Made by a program: the position numbers and the translations under genes. This document shows positions 52,170 to 60,394 of a stretch of 64,000 nucleotides of DNA, piece after piece (positions within the stretch are counted from its first letter, which is position 1; the number at the start of each line of letters is the position of its first letter). The stretch is from Halorubrum sp. Hd13 (GTDB taxonomy: Archaea > Halobacteriota > Halobacteria > Halobacteriales > Haloferacaceae): assembly GCF_002252755.1 (NCBI RefSeq), contig NZ_NHOY01000013.1:1-64000 (forward strand), written 5' to 3'. The notes below the pieces were generated by a model. That model saw only the letters and a list, made by a program, of their open reading frames with translations. It had not been told where the DNA came from and ran no database searches.

Positions 52170-53336
52170 CTACTCCTGTTGGTCCGAGAGCTCGAGGCCG
52201 TCGACGTCGGACTGGAGATCCACGACGTTCTCGCGACCGATCCTGACGCGTTTGACGACCTCCTCCTCCTCTAAGTCCGACAGCACGCGGCTCACTTTCG
52301 CCTTCGACCACTCCGTCGACTCGATGATCTCGCTCTGTCGCATTCGCCCGTCGTTACGCTTGAGCAGCCGACAGACGACCTCCTCGTTCGTCAGGATCGA
52401 CTGGTCGATCGGCGACGGATCCCCGCCGGTCGTCTCGTCGGCCGAGTCCCGATCCGGCCCGGGGCCGTCGGTGCCCGAGCCGTCGGACTGGCCGCTCGCG
52501 CCCGCTCCTCCGCCTCCGTATCTACGGACCGCCATCACGCCCACCCAGCCGATCGCTATCAGACCGAGGAGCACCGCGGCCAGAATCCGGTGGAGCAGGT
52601 ACGGCTCGGTCGGATCGAGTCCCAACCGAACGAGCGTCGCGTCGTTGACGCCGTCGCCCGTCGTGTCGCGGACCAGCGGGTTCGTTCCGTACTTCTTCAC
52701 CTCCTCCCAGTCGGTCAGTCCGTTGTCCGACGTGTCGGGGGTCGTGATGTCCGTCCCGTGTTTGAACTCCTCCGCGTTCGTCAGTCCGTCGCCGGTGAGG
52801 TCGCCCTCCTTCTCGATCACCCTCACCTGAAGGGTCGCTTCGTCGACGACGTCGTTCTCGTCGAGGCCCGGGTCGGACAGCTCCATGAGGACGGTGTGAT
52901 TCCCGGTCGCGTTACTCGGCCAGGAGTCAGTGGAGAGGCGGACGGTTCGGGTGGAGTCGGTGGAGAGTTCGACCTCCACGCAGTCGAACGAGACCGACGA
53001 GTCACCGCCCTCCCTGAACCCCCGTCCACAGAGATCGAACGACCCGCTGTCGTTGCCGGACGCGACGGTGACGTTCAATCGGAGCCCCTCCTCCTGCCAG
53101 ACGAACGGGGGGCCCGGGTGGTCGTCGATCGTCTCGTACTGCGACTCGATGTAACCGTCGCCCTCGAGGGTCACGTTCTGGATCGCGGCACCGCCAGAGT
53201 CGGTCTGGGCAGGTCCCGAGGTCGCGTCCTCAGCCAGCGACGCCTGACCGACCCCGGCCATCGCGCCCGAGCACACCAGCGCGACGAAAACGAGGCAAAC
53301 GACGGCGGTTCGGCCGATCTCGCCAGTCTCGCTCAT
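52170..53336 (-). CDS. Membrane-anchored winged-helix regulator with an extracellular sensor domain
   Basis: A 388-residue protein from ATG 53336. A signal peptide (residues about 10-30) is followed by an extracellular beta domain (to about 195). Then come calcium-binding, thrombospondin-type-3-like segments (GDLTGDGLTNAEEF, TSDNGLTDWEEV, DTTGDGVNDATL; about 195-245), one membrane helix (about 258-278), a Gly/Asp linker, and a cytoplasmic winged helix (ILTNEEVVCRLLKRNDGRMR, about 320-380). The layout suggests a one-step receptor-regulator that reads the cell surface and binds DNA from the membrane. Target genes are inferred to be nearby. Confidence 0.85.
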   Translation of the reverse strand: MSETGEIGRTAVVCLVFVALVCSGAMAGVGQASLAEDATSGPAQTDSGGAAIQNVTLEGDGYIESQYETIDDHPGPPFVWQEEGLRLNVTVASGNDSGSFDLCGRGFREGGDSSVSFDCVEVELSTDSTRTVRLSTDSWPSNATGNHTVLMELSDPGLDENDVVDEATLQVRVIEKEGDLTGDGLTNAEEFKHGTDITTPDTSDNGLTDWEEVKKYGTNPLVRDTTGDGVNDATLVRLGLDPTEPYLLHRILAAVLLGLIAIGWVGVMAVRRYGGGGAGASGQSDGSGTDGPGPDRDSADETTGGDPSPIDQSILTNEEVVCRLLKRNDGRMRQSEIIESTEWSKAKVSRVLSDLEEEEVVKRVRIGRENVVDLQSDVDGLELSDQQE

Positions 53337-54101
53337 GATCTCAGGCCCCGCGGCCCGCGGCGGACGATCGGCGCCGTCCCCTGCTCGCACGACCTGTGAA
53401 CGGGGCTCTCAGTCGCGAGGCGATCGGTCGTAGCCGCCGAGCGCTCGGTCGGAGCCGCCGGGCGTTCGGCGGCGACTCGGGCATGAGACGGAGCGGGGAC
53501 GATGCGTATTCACGTGTGGCCATCGGGGTGATTTTGAGAGGTCTCCAGAACACACTTTCTCGTTGATTTGAGGTAGTTCGTTGTGCCTAAATTAATGTTT
53601 CCCTCGGAGATACCGTCGCGCACCGTCGCGGGACGACTCGGACGAGCGCGGAACCGACCGTCGTCGAACGCGACGCGACCGCCCGCCGTCCGCGGGCCGT
53701 GACCGAACGCGTCGTGAGCGACGCGGAGTGCCGGGAGCGCGGAAGCGCGGAGAGAGGCGGGAACGGAGGTGACGTCGCCTCTGAGAGTGTCGCAGACTTC
53801 GTTCGTTTCAGAAAGTCCCATTCGGGCGAGAATCGTCGCCCGTCTGTATTATTATGACGCTCCTCAGGCGACCGGCCGCGGCTCGGGACGCGGCCCGAAG
53901 CCCGTTACGTATGACGTAAGGCTCGGGCTCCCACGGACGGGCCCTCTGACGGTCAGTGAACCTCGGAAGCCGAGTGGGCGCTCGTCGCACCGGGCCGCGG
54001 CTGCGACGCTCTCGCGTCAGAAGCGGTCGCTCGGGACCGAGGCGGGCGGTGAGGGAGTTAACGGCCTCATAACTTAGCCTCGGGACCGTCGAGATGAGTC
54101 G
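53337..54101. other. 765-bp gap with divergent AT elements and a long palindrome
   Basis: No convincing ORF. A minus-strand 103-codon frame from ATG 53821 (MGLSETNEVCDTLRG) has a TATA-like ATAATAC about 29 nt upstream, but its composition is Arg/Ala-rich and it is probably not coding. The centre holds the 15-bp palindrome TTACGTATGACGTAA inside a longer bulged inverted repeat (about 53896-53930). CATAACTTA at 54068-54076 is the TATA box of the GYD gene. Confidence 0.55.
53905..53919. promoter_or_regulatory. Operator-like palindrome TTACG-N5-CGTAA (copy 1)
   Basis: TTACGTATGACGTAA is a 6-bp inverted repeat around ATG. Flanking CCCGAAGCC and GGCTCGGG extend it as a bulged stem. The same half-sites and spacing recur at 58110-58124. 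It could be a dimeric-regulator site, with the PadR-like or membrane regulators as candidates. Confidence 0.4.
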
Positions 54102-54407
54102 ATGCCACAGCAGAACGAATTCACGGAGTACGCGCTCCTCGCGGACATCCGGACGACTGACGTTCAGAATCCCCAAGAGCTCGCCGCGATCTGGGGACCG
54201 ATACGACGGGAGTGTACGGACGTCGGTGCCGAGGTCACTCACTCGTACGCGGTCCTCGGCGAACACGACTTCCTCGTCTTGCTGGACGCACCGAGCCGGG
54301 ACGTCTGTTTCAAGGCCTCGCTGATCATGGAGCGGCACGGCCTCGACGTCCAGTCGATGGAGGTGGTCCCGACAGAGGCGTTCGGTGAACTCGTCGAGGA
54401 CCTCTGA
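54102..54407 (+). CDS. GYD-domain protein
   Basis: A 101-residue ferredoxin-like-fold protein. EYALLADIRTTDVQNPQEL at the N-terminus, YAVLGEHDFLVLLDAPSRDV (the G-x-Y/H-D motif), and MEVVPTEAFGELVEDL at the end. GYD proteins are small, of unknown function, possibly ligand-binding. A TATA box (54068-54076) lies about 28 nt before ATG 54102; an ATG at 54094 in another frame lies between them. Confidence 0.82.
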   Translation: MPQQNEFTEYALLADIRTTDVQNPQELAAIWGPIRRECTDVGAEVTHSYAVLGEHDFLVLLDAPSRDVCFKASLIMERHGLDVQSMEVVPTEAFGELVEDL

Positions 54408-54572
54408 GTCGGAGCGGCGACTGGCACGGAGCGTCGCATCGGACACCGCCGTTCGGTCCGCTCGCCGCGTCCGGTCGCTCCCGCGGAACAAAGAGTCGTC
54501 GTCGCTCGGCTGGCGTCGGTCGTCGTTCAGTTCTCGGCGGGTCTCGGTCTCTGCGCGGTTCTCGGTCGCCCT

Positions 54573-55235
54573 TCAGTTCTCGGCGGATGACGGAACGAGT
54601 TCGGAGCGGTACGCGTACGCGACCGTGCCGACGAATATCGCGAGCACGACGGTCGCGACGGAGAGTCCCGAGAGCAGCGGTGTCAGTAGCCCGGCCCAGC
54701 CGGCGGCCACCAAGAGCCCGGCGCCGCCCGCGGTCTTGAGGAACGTCTCGCGCCGCTCGTTTTCCGCCGAGGTCGCGGTCGTCTCGGTCGGTGCGCTCTC
54801 GGTCGGCGGCTCCGGATTCAGGTACCGCTGTACCCGGTCGAGCCGCGGCCGAGGCTCGACGTAGCCGCGCGGTTTGTTGTAGTCGATGAGCCCCAAGTCG
54901 TCCAGCTTCGGGAGGTGAGACTGGTACAGCGCGATGTACACGCGCTGGCGTTGGTCCGAGTGCAGCCGCTGTACCGTCGTGTCGTTCTCCCACGCCGCGA
55001 TCTGAACGGCCATGTCCCGCATCTCGATGACGTCGTCGACGTCGTCCAAGTAGCGGAGGACGTTCCGCCGACGCTCGTTCTGTAGGACGTGAAACACGTC
55101 GTCTAATTCGAGCGGTTCCGTGTCGGAACCGGCGTCCTCGATACCCGGAAGCGAGTCGACGGACACGTCGTCGTCGGTCTCTTGGTCCGGTTCCGAGGGT
55201 GTCGGTTCGCCGTCTGATTTAGATGCTGCTTTCAT
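54573..55235 (-). CDS. DUF7344-type winged-helix protein with C-terminal membrane anchor
   Basis: A 220-residue protein from ATG 55235. An acidic disordered N-terminus (to about residue 50) is followed by a winged-helix domain, LDDVFHVLQNERRRNVLRYL (about 55-74), then VYIALYQSHLPKLDDLGLID, the haloarchaeal DUF7344 pattern. Two adjacent membrane helices near the C-terminus (about 175-215) place the DNA-binding domain at the inner membrane face. It is divergent from the sugar operon and probably regulates it (inference). Confidence 0.85.
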   Translation of the reverse strand: MKAASKSDGEPTPSEPDQETDDDVSVDSLPGIEDAGSDTEPLELDDVFHVLQNERRRNVLRYLDDVDDVIEMRDMAVQIAAWENDTTVQRLHSDQRQRVYIALYQSHLPKLDDLGLIDYNKPRGYVEPRPRLDRVQRYLNPEPPTESAPTETTATSAENERRETFLKTAGGAGLLVAAGWAGLLTPLLSGLSVATVVLAIFVGTVAYAYRSELVPSSAEN

Positions 55236-55889
55236 CTCTGTCTCGACCTCAACTGGATACAATTATCTACAGATAGAAAAAAGGGAGATACATTTGTGGA
55301 GGATTACGCCATCTTACTCACCTTTTCACCGAGTTTCAGTCAACTCGATAAGGTTGCGCAGCCGATTCGTCTCACGAACACGTACGCGGAGATATATTGT
55401 CGAGACCGGACGGAGTCGTCACGTCCCGCGATTTTGTTCCGAACAGTATCGACCGTCTATCATTACAGTAGTAGCGGTGTAATCCCACGCGGTATCTGGC
55501 GGTTGGGATCGGCCTAAGCCACGGACCGGCGGCCCGCCTCTCGGGTCGGCGATAGGTCGGGCGCCGGCCCCGGACCGGGACCGGCGTAATGCCGGTGTCC
55601 GCCCGTGCCGGGGCGCGTGCGGGCGAGGGGGGACATGCGGGCCGACCGGAGCGCGTGCGGGCGACAGGGGCGCGTGCGGGCCGACCGGAGCGCTCCCGAC
55701 GCTCGTCACCGGAGTGCGCGTCGCTCAGAACGGAAACGGCCGCCGGCGACGTCGGTCGGTGACGCCGGCCGGTGGCCGGGGGATCGAGGCGCGATCCCGA
55801 CCCGTCGACCGCGAAACTGCCCGCAGACGGGGGGAAGCGGTTACCTGACCGATAATAATGCGGTGTGGCTCCGAGAGATCATCCTACCG
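55236..55889. other. Low-GC regulatory gap before the sugar operon, with 39-bp repeat
   Basis: Bases 55240-55500 are much richer in A and T than the genes and hold many candidate promoter elements (TATA-like at 55256-55262 minus strand and 55391-55397). No haloarchaeal-like protein is encoded; a 73-codon frame from GTG 55296 lacks acidic bias. A 19-bp sequence TGCGGGCCGACCGGAGCGC occurs twice 39 bp apart (55636, 55675). ATAATAATG at 55851-55859 is the promoter of the following unit. Confidence 0.55.
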
Positions 55890-55964
55890 ATGTTTGCGAC
55901 GACCGCTGCGACTACCGTGCCGATGGATCGACTGGACCGCGGCTCGCCGGGACCGGTCAGATGA
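55890..55964 (+). CDS. Leader mini-ORF (24 aa) ending in the aminotransferase start
   Basis: It starts MFATTAATTVPMDRLDRG and ends TGA at 55962-55964, sharing ATGA with the next start at 55961. Its ATG is the first after the position predicted for the transcript start (TATA-like ATAATAATG, 55851-55859). Expression is inferred. Confidence 0.4.
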   Translation: MFATTAATTVPMDRLDRGSPGPVR

Positions 55965-57070
55965 CGGTGCCGATCGCCGATCCGTCCGTCGGAACGGCCG
56001 AGCGCGAACGCCTCGAATCGGTGCTCGCCTCGGGCCAACTGGCGGACGGCAACGAGGTCCGCGCGTTCGAATCGGCGTTCGCGGAGCACTGTGACGTCGA
56101 CCGGGCGGTGGCCACCGCGAACGGGACGGCCGCGCTTCACGCCGCCCTCAGAGCCGTCGGCGTCGGCGACGGGTCGGCCGTCGTGACGACGCCGCTCTCC
56201 TTCGTGGCGACGGCGAACGCGATCCGGTTCACGGGAGCGACGCCGGTGTTCGCGGACGTCGACCCGGAGACGTACAACCTCGACCCCGACGCGGTCGAGG
56301 CGGCGATCCGGTCGGAAGGCGGCGACGTCGACGCGATCCTCGCCGTCCACCTGTACGGGTTGCCCGCCGACCTCGGACGGCTCCGCGAGATCGCCGACGC
56401 CCACGACGCCGCGTTGGTGGAGGACGCCGCGCAGGCGCACGGGGCGACGTACGACGGGCGGCCCGTCGGCGCGATCGGCGACGCGGGGTGTTTCTCGTTT
56501 TACCCCACGAAGAACATGACGACCGGGGAGGGCGGCATGGTGACGACGGACAGCGCCGACGTCGCCGACCGGGTCCGCCGCTTCATCGACCACGGCAGGG
56601 GAGACGGGTCGTACGAACACGCGACGCTGGGGCACAACTTCCGGATGACGAACCTCGCCGCGGCGATCGGCCGGGCGCAACTCGAGAAGCTCCCCGAGTT
56701 CGTCGAACGGCGCAGGGCGAACGCCGCCCGCCTCACGGACCGGCTGGCGGAGACGCCGGTGACGACGCCGACCGAGCCCGCGGAACGCCGACACGCCTAC
56801 CACCAGTACACCGTGCGCACGAGCGATCGCGAGCGGCTCCGGCACGCGCTCGAAGAGGCGGGGATCGAGTCGGGCGTCTACTACCCGACGGTGCTCCACG
56901 AGCTGGAGAGCTACTCGGGGGTCGACGCGAGCGCACCCGTCGCGGAGCGAGCGACCGGAGAAGTGCTGTCGCTTCCGGTTCATCCGAAGGTGTCCGCGTC
57001 GGATATCGAGGCGATCGCCGAGGCGATCGACCGGGCGCTTTCGGCCGACGGGCCGGAGGGGCCCCGATGA
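55961..57070 (+). CDS. DegT/DnrJ/EryC1-family sugar aminotransferase (WbpE-like)
   Basis: A 369-residue PLP enzyme. VATANGTAALHAALRAVGVG is the cofactor-phosphate region, and EDAAQAHGATYDGRPVGAIG precedes FSFYPTKNMTTGEGGMVTT, whose Lys (about residue 185) binds PLP. Such enzymes convert a 3- or 4-keto nucleotide sugar into an amino sugar. The next genes (Gfo/Idh dehydrogenase, acetyltransferase, UDP-sugar dehydrogenase) fit the WbpE role: transamination of UDP-3-keto-GlcNAcA. The stop overlaps the oxidoreductase start (ATGA). Confidence 0.9.
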   Translation: MTVPIADPSVGTAERERLESVLASGQLADGNEVRAFESAFAEHCDVDRAVATANGTAALHAALRAVGVGDGSAVVTTPLSFVATANAIRFTGATPVFADVDPETYNLDPDAVEAAIRSEGGDVDAILAVHLYGLPADLGRLREIADAHDAALVEDAAQAHGATYDGRPVGAIGDAGCFSFYPTKNMTTGEGGMVTTDSADVADRVRRFIDHGRGDGSYEHATLGHNFRMTNLAAAIGRAQLEKLPEFVERRRANAARLTDRLAETPVTTPTEPAERRHAYHQYTVRTSDRERLRHALEEAGIESGVYYPTVLHELESYSGVDASAPVAERATGEVLSLPVHPKVSASDIEAIAEAIDRALSADGPEGPR

Positions 57071-58044
57071 GCCCCGACCGCGTCCGAGCCGGCGTCATCG
57101 GGGCCGGCAGCATGGGACAGAACCACGTTCGCGCGTACGACGAACTCGCGGGGGCCGAGCTGGTCGGCGTTCACGACGTCGATTCGGAGCGCGCCGAGCG
57201 CGTCGCGACGGAGTACGGGAGTCGGGCGCTGTCGTTCGCGGAGCTCCTGTCCGCCGCCGACGTCGTCACCGTGGCCGTCCCGACGGAGTACCACTTCCAG
57301 GCGGTGCGCGAGTGTATCGACGCCGGCGTCGACGTGCTCGTGGAGAAACCGTTCGTCGAACACGTCGACCGGGGACGCTCCCTCCTCGAGTACGCCGACG
57401 AGCGGGGCGTCACGGTCCAGGTCGGGCAGATCGAGCGGTTCAACCCGGCGGTCCGAGAGCTGTTCACCCTGCTTCCGGACGTCGAGATCCGCGCCGTCGA
57501 GGCCCGTCGGCTCGGACCGCCGCCGGACCGGGCGATCGACGACTCGGTCGTGATGGACCTCATGATCCACGACATCGACCTGCTCTTACAGATCCTCGAC
57601 GAACCGGCAGAGGTCGCGGCGGCGAGCACGGGCGACGGGGAGTACGCGACCGCGACGGTCAGGTCCGAGTCCGGCGCGATCGGTACGCTGACCGCCAGCA
57701 GAGTGACGCAGGAGAAGATCCGCGAGCTCGTCGTCTCCGGCGCGGACCGGAAGATCGAGGTCGACTTCATCGACCAATCGATCGAGATTTGCCGGCGCTC
57801 GGTCCCGGAGTACGTCCGAGACACCGGCTCCGTCAACTACCGTCACGAGACGGTCGTCGAGAACCTCGTCGTCGAACGCCACGAGCCGCTGAAAGAGGAG
57901 CTCTCGTCGTTCATCGCGGCCGTCCGGGAGGACGAGGAGCCGCTCGTTACCGGGGAAGACGGGCTGCGCGCCGTCGAACTCGCCCAGCGGATCGACGGTA
58001 TCGGCACGCCCGTCGAGGAGTTCGAGATCGAACGGACGGCGTGA
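57067..58044 (+). CDS. Gfo/Idh/MocA-family oxidoreductase (WbpB-like)
   Basis: A 325-residue NAD-dependent enzyme. VRAGVIGAGSMGQNHVRAY is the Rossmann motif, VDVLVEKPFVEHVDRGRSLL carries the EKP signature, and MDLMIHDIDLLLQIL the catalytic His. The neighbouring genes fit a role as the 3-dehydrogenase of UDP-GlcNAcA, giving the keto sugar for the aminotransferase. The 4-nt overlap with the preceding gene implies coupling. Exact substrate unproven. Confidence 0.88.
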   Translation: MSPDRVRAGVIGAGSMGQNHVRAYDELAGAELVGVHDVDSERAERVATEYGSRALSFAELLSAADVVTVAVPTEYHFQAVRECIDAGVDVLVEKPFVEHVDRGRSLLEYADERGVTVQVGQIERFNPAVRELFTLLPDVEIRAVEARRLGPPPDRAIDDSVVMDLMIHDIDLLLQILDEPAEVAAASTGDGEYATATVRSESGAIGTLTASRVTQEKIRELVVSGADRKIEVDFIDQSIEICRRSVPEYVRDTGSVNYRHETVVENLVVERHEPLKEELSSFIAAVREDEEPLVTGEDGLRAVELAQRIDGIGTPVEEFEIERTA

Positions 58045-58108
58045 GCCCGAGCCGGGACCCCTTCGGCGACCGATACGACCGCGTCGCGGAGAAGTCTCGC
58101 GGCGGGCC

Positions 58109-58125
58109 CTTACGACACTCGTAAG
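58109..58125. promoter_or_regulatory. Operator-like palindrome TTACG-N5-CGTAA (copy 2)
   Basis: CTTACGACACTCGTAAG is a perfect 7-bp inverted repeat with a 3-nt centre. Its core matches the site at 53905 in half-sites and spacing. It lies about 45-50 bp upstream of the TATA-like CATAATAATC (58163-58172) of the 29-codon gene. Confidence 0.4.
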
Positions 58126-58199
58126 CGCGATTCGCCGACTCGCGACTGACCTATGGGCCCCCATAATAATCCCCCGTCACGGGGAAGGGTGTGACGAGT

Positions 58200-58289
58200 A
58201 TGCCTTCGAAATCAGCAGTCGCCGCGGGTATCGCCCTCGTCACCGTCACGCTCCTCGTGTACATCCGCCGATCGGCGGACGAGCGGTGA
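58200..58289 (+). CDS. 29-aa single-helix membrane micropeptide
   Basis: It reads MPSKSAVAAGIALVTVTLLV and continues with YIRRSADER. This is one hydrophobic helix (residues 6-22) flanked by basic residues, a plausible small inner-membrane protein with its C-terminus in the cytoplasm. TATA-like CATAATAATC is centred about 33 nt before its ATG. Its TGA is four nt before the acyltransferase ATG, so the genes are probably cotranscribed. It may be a real microprotein, a leader ORF, or both. It is too short for homology judgement. Confidence 0.42.
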   Translation: MPSKSAVAAGIALVTVTLLVYIRRSADER

Positions 58290-58293
58290 CCGG

Positions 58294-58419
58294 ATGCGTG
58301 ACGAACCCGAGCGGATGCGCGACGAGCCAGACCGGAGACGCGACCAGCCAAACCAGATACGCGACGAGCCTGACTGGATACGCGACGACTCAGACCGACC
58401 GCGCGACGACCCGGATCGG
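58294..58419 (+). repeat. Six 21-bp repeats encoding a heptapeptide
   Basis: Six 21-bp units encode MRDEPER, MRDEPDR, RRDQPNQ, IRDEPDW, IRDDSDR and PRDDPDR. The changes are largely conservative on the protein level (D/E, R kept in place). This argues for translation from 58294 and against start 58420. Confidence 0.7.
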
Positions 58420-59007
58420 ATGAGCGAACCCAACGTCGTGCTCGGCGACGACGTCGCGATCGACGATCCCCGTCTCGTCGGCTACGTCCACGACGAGTCC
58501 GCGCCGCCCGCGGTTATCGGCGACGGAGCGACCGTTCGGTCGGGGACGGTCGTCTACGCCGACGTGGTCGTCGGCGACCGGTTTCAGACGGGTCACGACG
58601 CGCTCGTCCGCGAGGAGACCCGGATCGGCGACGACGTCCTCCTCGGGACGAAGGCCGTGATCGACGGGCGGACGACGGTCGGGTCGGACGTGAGCATCCA
58701 GACCGGGGCGTACGTCCCGTCGGAGACGACGATCGGCGACGACGTCTTCGTCGGTCCGCACGCGGTCCTCACGAACGACCCGTACCCGGTGCGAGCGGAG
58801 ACCGACCTCGAGGGACCGACTCTCGAAGACGGCGTCAGCGTGGGGGCGAACGCGACCGTTCTTCCGGGCGTCACCGTCGGGGAGGACGCGTTCGTCGCCG
58901 CCGGCGCCGTCGTCACGGACGACGTGGGCGCCGAGGAGCTCGCCGTCGGCAGCCCGGCGGACACGGAACCGCTTCCGAACGCACTCCGGCAGCGGAACTC
59001 GGTGTAA
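58294..59007 (+). CDS. Beta-helix acetyltransferase (WbpD-like) with a heptapeptide-repeat N-terminus
   Basis: A 237-residue protein from ATG 58294. Residues 1-42 are six seven-residue repeats of the type x-R-D-E-P-D-R, then MSEPNVVLGDDVAIDDP begins the usual domain (an alternative start at 58420 would remove the repeats). The rest is a left-handed beta helix with TIGDDVFVGPHAVLTNDPYP and VSVGANATVLPGVTVGEDAF, as in the WbpD/WlbB UDP-3-amino-sugar acetyltransferases. It likely completes UDP-GlcNAc3NAcA. The WbpB- and WbpE-like genes lie just upstream. Confidence 0.85.
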   Translation: MRDEPERMRDEPDRRRDQPNQIRDEPDWIRDDSDRPRDDPDRMSEPNVVLGDDVAIDDPRLVGYVHDESAPPAVIGDGATVRSGTVVYADVVVGDRFQTGHDALVREETRIGDDVLLGTKAVIDGRTTVGSDVSIQTGAYVPSETTIGDDVFVGPHAVLTNDPYPVRAETDLEGPTLEDGVSVGANATVLPGVTVGEDAFVAAGAVVTDDVGAEELAVGSPADTEPLPNALRQRNSV

Positions 59008-59008
59008 C

Positions 59009-60394
59009 ATGTACCAGACGCCTTCCACGAGCCGCGAGCGAAGCTACGCCGACGGCGTCGTCGAACGCGCCGCGGACGAGCGGTCGACGGCCGACCGCGC
59101 GCCCGACGTCGAGTCCGCGACGGTGTGTGTCGTCGGGCTCGGCTACGTCGGCGTCCCGCTCGCGGTCGCGTTCGACGAGCAGGGGTACGACATCGTCGGC
59201 TACGATATCGACCCGGACCGAGTCGCGGAGTTCCGGAACGACCGCGACCCCACGGAGGAGCTGGGAGACGACCGGATCGCCGACAGCCAGATCCGGTTCA
59301 CCGACGACCCGACGGCGATCCGCGACGCCGACTACGTCCTCATCACCGTTCCGACACCGCTCGACAGCGGGCAGAACCCCGAGCTCGCGTTCGTCAGGAG
59401 CGCGGCGGAGACCGTCGCCGAACACGTGAGCGAGGACACGACGATCGTGTTGGAGTCGACGGTGTACCCCGGCGTCACGCGGGACACCGTGGCGCCGATC
59501 GTGGAGGAGGGTTCCGGGTTCACGCTCGGCGACGAGTTTCACGTCGGCTACTCGCCGGAGCGGCTCTCGCCCGGGGATCAGGGGCGAACGCTGCAGGAGG
59601 CGGTCAAGATCGTGAGCGCCGACACCGCGAGGTCGCTCGAGGAGCTCGCCGCCCTGTACGACTCCGCCGTGGACGCCGGGGTCTACCGGGCGCCCTCGAT
59701 CGAGACCGCCGAGGCGGCGAAGGTGCTCGAGAACGTCCAGCGCGACCTCAACATCGCCCTGATGAACGAGATGGCCATCATCTGCGACCACCTCGGCCTC
59801 GACACGAGCGAGGTGATCGACGCCGCCGCGACCAAGTGGAACTTCCACGACTACAGTCCCGGCCTCGTCGGCGGCCACTGCATCCCGGTCGACCCGCTCT
59901 ACCTCGCCCACGGCTCCGAGCGGGCCGGGTTCTCTCCGAAGCTCATCTTCCAGGGACGGGAGGTCAACGAGTACATGCCGAAACACGTCGCGGAGGTCAC
60001 GGTCAAGGCGTTCAACGCGGTGGGAACGGTCCCGAGGGACGCCCGGCTGCTGATCCTGGGAGCCGCGTACAAACCGAACGTTGGCGATATTCGAACGTCG
60101 GAAGTGAAGAGCCTCGTCGCCGCGCTCGGCGAGTACGACGTCGACTGCGCGGTCTGTGACCCGGTGGTCGACGACGAGGTGATCGCCGACGCGTTCGGGA
60201 CCGAGACGGCGACCCTGGGCTCGTTCGACGACTTCGACGGTATCGTGCTGGCGACCCCGCACGACGCCTTCGCCGATCTCGACTACGAGCGGGTGGCCGA
60301 ATCGCTCAATTCGGACCCGGTGTTCGTCGACGTGGACGGCGTCGCCGATAGGGACGAGATCGGCCGGGCCGGCTACGAGTACCGACGGTTATGA
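59009..60394 (+). CDS. UDP-sugar 6-dehydrogenase (WbpA/WecC-like)
   Basis: A 461-residue NAD-dependent enzyme oxidising UDP-GlcNAc (or UDP-ManNAc) to the uronic acid. It has VCVVGLGYVGVPLAVAFDEQ (residues 38-57), TIVLESTVYPGVT, VGYSPERLSPGD, the catalytic Cys in GLVGGHCIPVDPLYLAHGSE (about residue 291), and KPNVGDIRTS. The first 35 residues are an extra non-conserved leader. It starts one nt after the acetyltransferase stop. With WbpE-, WbpB- and WbpD-like proteins it defines the route. The stop shares ATGA with the start of a mini-ORF (60391). Confidence 0.92.
   Translation: MYQTPSTSRERSYADGVVERAADERSTADRAPDVESATVCVVGLGYVGVPLAVAFDEQGYDIVGYDIDPDRVAEFRNDRDPTEELGDDRIADSQIRFTDDPTAIRDADYVLITVPTPLDSGQNPELAFVRSAAETVAEHVSEDTTIVLESTVYPGVTRDTVAPIVEEGSGFTLGDEFHVGYSPERLSPGDQGRTLQEAVKIVSADTARSLEELAALYDSAVDAGVYRAPSIETAEAAKVLENVQRDLNIALMNEMAIICDHLGLDTSEVIDAAATKWNFHDYSPGLVGGHCIPVDPLYLAHGSERAGFSPKLIFQGREVNEYMPKHVAEVTVKAFNAVGTVPRDARLLILGAAYKPNVGDIRTSEVKSLVAALGEYDVDCAVCDPVVDDEVIADAFGTETATLGSFDDFDGIVLATPHDAFADLDYERVAESLNSDPVFVDVDGVADRDEIGRAGYEYRRL

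Noticed and set aside
53510-53821. 103-codon minus-strand frame with a TATA-like site at the correct distance
   Set aside because: The promoter position is tempting, but the peptide is rich in Arg, Ala and Pro and has no halophilic acidity. Kept only as part of the gap description.
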